64,000 nt of DNA from Bolinopsis microptera (Eukaryota; Ctenophora; Tentaculata; Lobata; Bolinopsidae), in contig NC_087072.1 in assembly GCF_026151205.1 (NCBI RefSeq), positions 9,049,669-9,113,668 on the forward strand, read 5' to 3'. Of the stretch, positions 12,401 to 21,400 are shown piece by piece. The position numbers were made by a program, and so were the translations under genes. Below the pieces are notes generated by a model. It had not been told where the DNA came from and did not search any database. It saw nothing but the letters and a program-made list of their open reading frames with translations. How positions within the stretch are numbered: position 1 is the first letter of the stretch; each line of letters begins with the position of its first letter.

Positions 12401-15400
12401 CTCCTCAGTCCTCAGTCCTCCTCCTCATCCTTCTCGTCAGTCTTCTTCATCCTCAGTCCTCCCCAGTCCCCCTCCTCCTCCTCCTCCTATTCAGTCCTCC
12501 TCCTCCTCATTTCTCCTCAGTCCTCATCCTTTTCAGTCCTCATGAGTCCTCCTCCTCCTCTTCCTCCTGAGTCCTCCTCCTGGGTCCTCATCCTCCTAGG
12601 TCCTCCTCCTTCTCCTTCTCCTCAGTCCTTCTTCTCCTCCTCCTCCCTCTCAGTCATCCTCCTCAGTCATCCTATTCAGCCATCCTCCTCAGTACTCCTC
12701 AGTCCTCCTCCTTCTCTGTCCTCCTCAGTCCTCTTCCTGAGTCCTCCTCCTAGGTCTTCCTCCTCTTCATCCTCCTCAGTCCTCAGTCCTCCTCCTCAGT
12801 CCTCCTCCTTCTCAGTCCTCCTCCTGAGTCCTCCTCCTGAGTCCTCCTCCTGAATCCTCCTCCTCTTCCTGAGTCCTCCTCCTAGGTCCTCCTCCTTCTC
12901 CTCCTCCTCCTCCTCAGTCCTTCTCCTCCTCCCTCTCAGTCATCCTCCTCAGTCATCCTCCTCAGCCATCCTCCTCAGCCATCCTCCTCAGCCATCCTCC
13001 TCAGCCATCCTCCTCAGCAATCCTCCTCAGCCATCATCCTCAGTACTCCTCAGTCCTCCTCCTCAGTCCTCATCCTCCTCCTCAGTCCTCCTCCTCATCC
13101 TTCTCCTTAGTCCTCCTCCTCCTCAGTCCTCCCCAGTCCCCCTCCTCCTCCTATTCACTCCTCCTCCTCCTCCTCAGTTTTCCTGAGTCCTCCTCCTGGG
13201 TCCTCCTCCTCCTAGGTCCTCCTCCTTCTCCTCCTCAGTCCTTCTCCTCCTCCTCCTCAGTCCTCCTCCTCCTCCCTGTCAGTCATCCTCCTCAGCCATC
13301 CTCCTCAGTCCTCCTCAGTCCTCCTCCTCCTCCTCAGTCCTCATCCTCAGTCCTCCTCTTCAGTCCTCCTCCTCCTGGGTCCTCTTCATCCTCCTCCTCT
13401 TCCTCCTCAGTCCTCCTCCTCATCCTTCTCATCAGTCCTCCTCCTCCTCAGTCCTCCCCAGTCCCCCTCCTCCTCCTCCTCCTCATATTCAGTCTTCCTC
13501 CTCCTCCTATTCAGTCCTCCTCCTTCTCATTCCTCCTAAGTCCTCCTCCCTGAGTCCTCCTCCTCTTCCTCCTGAGTCCTCCTCCTAGTTCCTCCACCTT
13601 CTCCTTCTCCTCCTCAGTGATTCTCATCCTGCTCCTCCTCCTCAGTCATCCTCTTCAGTACTCCTCAGTCCTCCTCCTTCTCAGTCTTCCTCAGTCTTCT
13701 TCCTGAGTTCTCCTCCTCCTCCTGAGTCCTCCTTCTGGGTCCTCCTCCTGATCCTCCTAGGTCCTCCTCCTTCTCCTCCTCAGTCCTACTCCTCCTCCTC
13801 AGTCCTCTTCCTCCTCCTCCTCCCTCTCAGTCATCCTCCTCAGCCATTCTCCTCAGCTATCCTCCTCAGTCCTCCTCAGTCCTCATCCTCCTCCTCAGTC
13901 CTCCTCCTCCTGAGTCTTCCTCCTCTTCATCCTCCTCAGTCCTCAGTCCTCCTCCTCATCCTTCTCGTCAGTCTTCTTCATCCTCAGTCCTCCCCAGTCC
14001 CCCTCCTCCTCCTCCTCCTATTCAGTCCTCCTCCTCCTCATTTCTCCTCAGTCCTCATCCTTTTCAGTCCTCATGAGTCCTCCTCCTCCTCTTCCTCCTG
14101 AGTCCTCCTCCTGGGTCCTCATCCTCCTAGGTCCTCCTCCTTCTCCTTCTCCTCAGTCCTTCTTCTCCTCCTCCTCCCTCTCAGTCATCCTCCTCAGTCA
14201 TCCTATTCAGCCATCCTCCTCAGTACTCCTCAGTCCTCCTCCTTCTCTGTCCTCCTCAGTCCTCTTCCTGAGTCCTCCTCCTAGGTCTTCCTCCTCTTCA
14301 TCCTCCTCAGTCCTCAGTCTTCCTCCTCAGTCCTCCTCCTCATCCTTCTCATCAGTCCTCCTCCTCCTCAGTCCTCCCCAGTCCCCCTCCTCCTCCTCAT
14401 ATTCAGTCTTCCTCCTCCTCCTATTCAGTCCTCCTCCTTCTCATTCCTCCTAAGTCCTCCTCCCTGAGTCCTCCTCCTCTTCCTCCTGAGTCCTCCTCCT
14501 GGGTCCTCATCCTCCTAGGTCTTCCTCCTTCTCCTTCTCCTCAGTCCTTCTTCTCCTCCTCCTCCCTATCAGTCATCCTCCTCAGCCATCCTCCTCAGTA
14601 CTCCTCAGTTTTCCTCCTTCTCTGTCCTCCTCAGTCCTCTTCCTGAGTCCTCCTCCTCCTCCTGAGTCCTCCTCCTGGGTCCTCCTCCTCTTGGGTCCTC
14701 CTCCTCCTAGGTCCTCCTCCTCAGTCATCCTCCTCAGCCATCCTCCACAGCCATCCTCCACGGCCATCCTCCTCAGCCATCCTCCTCAGCCATCCTCCTC
14801 AGTACTCCTCAGTCCTCCTCCTTCTCGGTCCTCTTCCTGAGTCCTCATCCAGCATCCTCCTCCTTCTCCTCCTAAGTCCTCCTCCTGGGTCATCCTCCTC
14901 CTAGATCCTCCTCCTTCTCCAATCATACATCTACGTCTCCAGTGTCTCCAATGTCTCCAATGTCTCCAAAAGCTTTGTCTCCAATGTCTCCAATGTCCCC
15001 AATGTCTCCAATGTCTCCAATGTCTCCAAAAGCTGTGTCTTCAATGTCTCCAATGTCTCCAATGTCTCCAGGACATGTCTCTGCACCCTATTTTTTCAAA
15101 AAAGACAAAAGACATTGGAGACATTGGAGACATTGGAGACATGTCACCCCCCTCCCCCCCCCCCCCCCCCCCCCTTATAAGCGGGCACTCTGATTTCCAG
15201 TTCCGACCAGGTTAGGGGCAGCATTTAAAAAGCGCTTATGAGCGCTTTTTTATTCCGGGCACTCCCCCGTTCCGACCAGGTAAGGGGCAGCATTGTAAAA
15301 CGCTTATAAGCGCTTTATAATTCTTGCCAACCCATGCCATGGGTGATAGGAAAAGTGGTAGAAAAGCGATCATAAGCGCCTATAAGCGCTTTTAAATCCT

Positions 15401-18400
15401 GACTCTGCCGGTGCACCCCAGGTTGCTCAGAAAAGCACATGAAAGTTCCAACCAGGTTAAGGGGAATTGAGAAATCGCTTATAAGCGCTTTTAAATTCCG
15501 GGCACTACCCCGTTCCGACCAGGCTAGGGGCAGCATCGAAAAAGCGCTTATAAGCGCTTTTTAATTCCTGCTCACCTGGCCATGGATGATAGGAAAAGCG
15601 GTAAAAGCGGTGAAATAGCGATGAATTAGCCGTAATAAGCGATTTCTTAAAAAACGCTTATAATCGATTATAAGCGGTTATAAGATGTAATATAGCTTTT
15701 TCCTGACTCAATTTTAAAAGCGCTTATAAGCGCTTTATTTGCGCTTTACAAACAGCTAAATTGCACCCCAATTATAAGCGCTTATAATCGCTTATAAATG
15801 GTTCAAAAAAGCGCCTACGAATCGCTTATCCGGCCAACCGCTTATCCACCCGTTTTTGGCGCCAATCCTACTGGAAAACCGCTTTCAAATCGCTCAGCGA
15901 CGCTAGTAAGCGCTTAAAAGCGCTTATAAGCGCTTTTAAATTCAAAAAAGCGCTTTTTTGAATTATGACATCAATTATAGTCGATTATAAGCGATTTTTT
16001 TTGAACCGTTTATATAATCGTAAAAAAAGCGATTGTAAACGGTTTTTTTTTTAAAAGCGCCGAAAAAGCGCTCAATAAGCGATTATCGGCGCCGATCATA
16101 AAATATCGTTTATGGAAACTTGCCTAATTTTGTTTGATTAAGTGTTTCATATTTTATAATTACGATTTAAGGTACAGTTAAATTGTGTATAATTGCTTAT
16201 TATATATTATAGTCATAACATTTTCTGAAATAATTCATTAAATCCCCGGCTGTGCCCTCGGCAGATGTATGGTTATTGGCCGGGGCCGGGGTAAATATTT
16301 TGGCCGGGGCCTGCCCCCGGTTAATTGCTAAATTTTGGCCGGGGCCGGGAAGAGCCGGGGTTGTGATTTTTGCCGGGGCCGGGGACCAGGTCAAACACTG
16401 ATAACGTTGCATTACACAATTGTTGAGTTTAACATAATATTATAACAAATAACTTATAAGGTTAATGTCTTACATTGAGTTTCCTTACAATTCAACTTGA
16501 ATTGTCGGGAAACTTGAATTGAATTCAAGATGTATAATTCTAGAATTATCCTCATAGAAGTTTTTACAATTAGCTGGGCAAGATGACTGGGACTAGTTGA
16601 GCTGGCGAAGCCGCGAAGGGCATAATTCAATATTGTAACTTTTGAACATTAGATTCCAATACATTATGTGTACTAGCAGGAACCCGTATAATATAACCCT
16701 AAACGGTGTCAAGACTCAATATACTAAAATAATTATTACCTATTTAATTGGCGTTTTTGACACCACTTGGGGGTCCAAATTTTAGGCTCTAAAATCATTA
16801 TTCCTTGGCCAATTTTTTATTTTTTCATGCTGATTTGAAGGCCATTAAAGCATTTGACCCAGCCAAAAAAGTTCCAGTTGTATATCTTTTACGGTTTTTG
16901 CGGAAAGTCGCGTTAAAGTTGATGCCGTGGTGTCAGTAAAATGGCACAGATATATATATATATCGTCTCGCTTTATATATAGTAAGATAAGCTAATATAA
17001 TAGCTAAGATGCCTGCAATATTATCTAACTACAAGTACAACTCTAATACATTTCATCGTGAATTGAGCGACTCTATTTCGATCTGTTGAGGGATTACGAT
17101 CCAAGATTAACCTTCTTTTGTTTTTATCAATTATCGATAGTATTAAAACTTGCTGCATTATCAACTTACCATCTGACAATCTGTTTTCCTGATTTAAAAG
17201 TAATACTTTCTCTCCGGTGTTTTTCATTTTACATTTGAAAAACTTTTGACCCTAACCATAGTTATGGGCATGTCGATATTATCTCATTGTACACAGCAGT
17301 ACAAAGTACACAAATCTGATCGAACAAATATCGGCCGATGGTGCGATAAAGTGCGGTATTAAGTAAATAGTGCAATTCTGCAAACCGCACCCACCGCACT
17401 TATATGTTGCCTCTGAACCCAATCATATGTAATTAAATTGTGCTCATTTCACTAGCAAAGCTTACAGATATAAGACCCGCGTTACAAACAATAAGAGTCC
17501 TAATGTAAGACACCAAATAGCCACCGATTATACCTGTGCATCAGAGCTGAAGAGGGTAGAAGAGGAGGTAGGATGAGGAACTTCAGGGCCACTACCAGAG
17601 TTAATGAGGAGGACTCTGTCACCATCAGAGGGTCTACAGCAGCACGTGCAAAACACTGAAGACACACTGTACACACAAATGTAGAGAAGACTCGCTACTT
17701 GCGCGACGTACAGGTAGAACTGTACTTCGTTCAATGTGTCTTGTCTGAGGGAGGTAACTTATTTGTTATCAGTCAGATAAAATTAATATATTCACGTCAA
17801 AACAATTGTACTTCTTGACTATAATAAGCTCTATGAATGGATGAAGCTTTAAAGAAGTACCAAAAAAGCAGGTTGACTTGAAGATAATTGAAAAAGGTTG
17901 GTCCAAATAGCAAACCTTTGAAAGAACCAGTGCGGACTATTCCAAGCAGAGAAAGAGCCCGCATACCTAGCAAGGTTACCAAACCAGAACAGGGACGGTA
18001 CTATGGGCAACATCTTCTTACTGGTCAGATAGAGGGATGTGGTAATTATCCAGGCTATCAGGTCTATACTGATCTGAGAGGGAGAGGGGTAATCATTTCA
18101 TTGTTAATTCAATGATTTGTTATTAAGTTGTGTTTTAAGAATACTATAATATCATGAAGATGATTTGAGTATGGACTATGAGGAGGTAGTCAAGTGACTT
18201 CTATTATCTAGTAAAACATTGTCCATATTATTAGTGTGTGATTAAAAAGTTCAAAGCATTGGAAATTATGAAATTATGAACACAAGATTATGATGTTTGG
18301 GATGTTTGTTATGCTTTATATAGTTAGTGAACCAGCTAACTACGTTTCCTTCGCTTTGTAATTATTGTTTAAATTATTTAGTTATATTTTATTCGATATC

Positions 18401-21400
18401 TTTGTCGCAAAGAAGCGGGGTAGTAAGTACTGTGTTTCGTTTCGTTTCGTTTCGTAATTGTTATTATTAATTGAGGGAAAGGCTTGCATTAAGCTTGTGT
18501 TACTGGAGCGTGTCACAGTTGTCAGAAGTGTGAAAGGAGCAAGCATGCCGTAACCACGGTAACGAGATTTTTACATCTAGCCATTAGCAGCCGGTAGCAC
18601 GATATTTTGCTGACTTAGCTAATTGTACTCCTAAGACTTCAGAATCATACGTCACCGGTCACCTGAAGACCGCGCAAAGCATAATTTTGTCTCACCCCTA
18701 TACCATGACAGATTGGCCATGGTAACGTGTAACTCTAGGTAGTATGTACTAGATATAATATAAATAGAAGGTAACAGGACCGACTATATATAGAGCCTGG
18801 AATCTAATCAGTTGTGATTTAATTATTGGTAGATATTGGTCTGATGACCACGTACCCCGATCATTTCCCCTTCTGTTCATGTTGTATTCTGCAGGCAAGA
18901 AGATTGACATGGTCAGACGTTTAGTGCAGTGGTCGTGTCATTTTTTAGGATGTTCCTTATGTAGATCGAGAAACTAACGCGAACGCCTTAAAATCAATGA
19001 ACAAATACATTTTTATGGTATTATTATATATAAGAGTAAAATATGTACGCTAATGACGATTACAGTAACTCGGCGACTGAAAGGATGCCCATAATTTTCA
19101 TCAGCACAAGATTGTATTGAAATATTATAAATCTATTATATCTAAGTGTCGTAAATCAATTTTTAATTGTCGTACGACAAAATTTATATCAGTCTGATTT
19201 TAGTTGGAATGTGACTACCGAACTTAGAAGTAGCAGCACAAATAATTCACTATTTGTCCTTCGATATTAGTTCCTATCTTAGAACAAGTATGTTCATCAG
19301 TTCATGGTTTCTTCCTTTGTGTGTTCTATTGATAAAATCAAACATTTGCTACGTCCGCCGCAGATTTTTATTCTTCCGCAGAACTTGTTTTTCTTGTGCT
19401 AATACTTTCTCGTCTCGCTTAATAAACACTAAAGCGTTTATTATTCTGAGCAGTGAGCTGTAGGCTCGAACACTTCCTCTTCTCGAAATTCGTCATGCTT
19501 ATCTAGTATCTACCCTCTCCTCGCTTGGATGTTTTCTACAATTACAAGGGCGGGGATAACTTGTTTTATTGATGTTTTCGAGCAGAAACAGTTTTTCTTC
19601 ACACCTGTACCGGATAACGGTTTGATAAGGACTTCATACGTTTTCTGCCTGATGTACGTGGGGTAAACACTTATGTGACTTTAATGTTTTTCTGAACCTC
19701 ATGACTAGTTTTGTTTATAAGGCTCTACAGTCTACAGTTTTCTTAATCAAGATATCACTGTACTATGGGGTTCTAATATTAAGACGCAATGAAACTACCT
19801 AACTATAAGGTTTTCTATTATAGTCTACTATCTAGGTTTCTCTTGTTACTCTTATTACTGTGCAAGCTGCACCTGAAAGGTGGTACTACTGATTTTGCTG
19901 GTGATATTTTGCAGTGATTACTGTGCAAGCTGCACCTGAAAGGTGGTATTATTGATTTTGCTGGTGATGTTTTGCAGTGATTACTGTGCAAGCTGCACCT
20001 GAAAGGTGGTATTATTGATTTTGCCGGTGATGTTTTGCAGTGATTACTGTGCAAGCTGCACCTGAAAGGTGGTATTATTGATTTTGCTGGTGATGTTGTG
20101 CAAGCTGCACCTGAAAGGTGGTATTATTGATTTTGCTGGTGATATTTTGCAGTGATTACTGTGCAAGCTGCACCTGAAAGGTGGTATTATTGATTTTGCT
20201 GGTGATGTTTTGCAGTGCTTTATATTAATATGATATGCACATTTTTTCTTCGCCGACACGTCAAAGCATAACTTGTAGTTGTACTGATCATTAAAATATT
20301 CGCAAGCGCCGAATCCATCTTACAGAGAAGCCATTGTAGTCCATGTTACAGTTGACAGTTCAGAGTTTCAGTTGTTGTAACTTCATATTGCATCTGTATC
20401 TTGATTGTAGATTTGCATTGGGTTTTGATGGCCACTCATATTTTTCATAATCGCACCAGATTTGTGTCCAGTTTTTTCTCCTCCATGCTAAGTGTAAGTT
20501 TTGAAACTTGTGACCGGACAGGGAGTGCAACTATAAACTAATCGCACCGTTTTGAGAGCACCTGACAACATAGTCGGATCAACTATAAACTAATCGCATT
20601 GATTTTCTAAAACGAACTGTAATATCGTGTTCCATAATTTCAATACATAAGGGGTCGTTCACATAATATCACGTAATCAATATTTAAGCAATTAATACCC
20701 CCCTCTGTAATCAACCGTAATTAAGACCCCACCCCCGCCCCCCCCCCCCCCCCCCCCTCCTGACAGCAATATTACGTAATCATGGCCTCCCCCCCCCCCC
20801 CCCCTTGACTTTTTTCCCTAGAAAACACTTATCTCTACGTTTCATGCTACCCTGATCATGCTATCATGATGAGCCGAAACCATTGTTATGATATCCAGCC
20901 AAGCACCTTCTAAACTACTGACTATTATAGCCGGATATTCGATCAATTTCTAAATTGTATCACTGCAGCTGAACTACAACGATACTTCCCAAAGAATATC
21001 TTCTCTCATAGTTCGTTATCCCCATGACAAGTCAGGATTATGAGTACAGTAACCAAACTGTTTATAGCATTAAAAGTGATGCAGTACGGTACACTTTGGC
21101 AGGATACTACCTGGTCGTCATCAGCTCATCTTTCATAGGAGACACAATCATTCTCATAGCATCTATAAAATACAAGGCTTTCAAACTGCACAATGTGATG
21201 ATTGTCATCATCCAGCACATTGCGGTCTGTGATTTGTTGGTTTCAGTTGCAGAGGTACTCCCGAAAGTTGTTTCTATTTCCGCTGGTGAATGGGTGTTAG
21301 GCAGATTCCTGTATCACCTCTTATATTATCTGAGACTTTATGTCATGATATCAAGCTTACTTCTTATCTGTACCATGACCACCAGCAAGGTGCTGCTCCT

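Larger units (their letters stand above)
8861..16400. mobile_element. Large palindromic hAT-type DNA element, non-autonomous
   Basis: The element begins CAGTGGTCGACC at 8861 and ends GGTCAAACACTG at 16400, an imperfect terminal inverted repeat with hAT-like CAGTG ends. It is flanked by a perfect 8-bp direct repeat ATAACGTT (8853-8860 and 16401-16408), the hAT target duplication length. Inside, 9051-10507 and 15175-16130 are long inverted arms rich in GCGCTTATAAGCGC units, so each strand can fold back. No transposase ORF is visible. The centre is occupied by a second, G/C-bounded element (10508-15174). Without it this element would be about 2.9 kb. It lies in the ABCB6 intron between exons 17534-17744 and 7692-7813. 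Confidence 0.85.

Noticed and set aside
10521-14767. Long open frames ([11 protein letters not shown]-type, GDIGDIGD-type)
   Set aside because: They are translations of CTC and GACATTGGA simple repeats, open in several frames on both strands.
17021-17227. Minus-strand open frame of 68 codons in an ABCB6 intron
   Set aside because: No family resemblance, no fitting splice phase, and no homologous segment missing from the ABCB6 model there.
17797-18115. Alternative open frames on both strands at 17797-17982 and 17888-18115
   Set aside because: The region is explained by the minus-strand ABCB6 exon 17916-18073 read in another frame (WNSPHWFF).
19857-20220. CRISPR-like array
   Set aside because: Copies are contiguous with no unique spacers, and the genome is eukaryotic.
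19818-20259. Open frames encoding [14 protein letters not shown] repeats
   Set aside because: 63-bp tandem repeat in an intron; no splice or family support.
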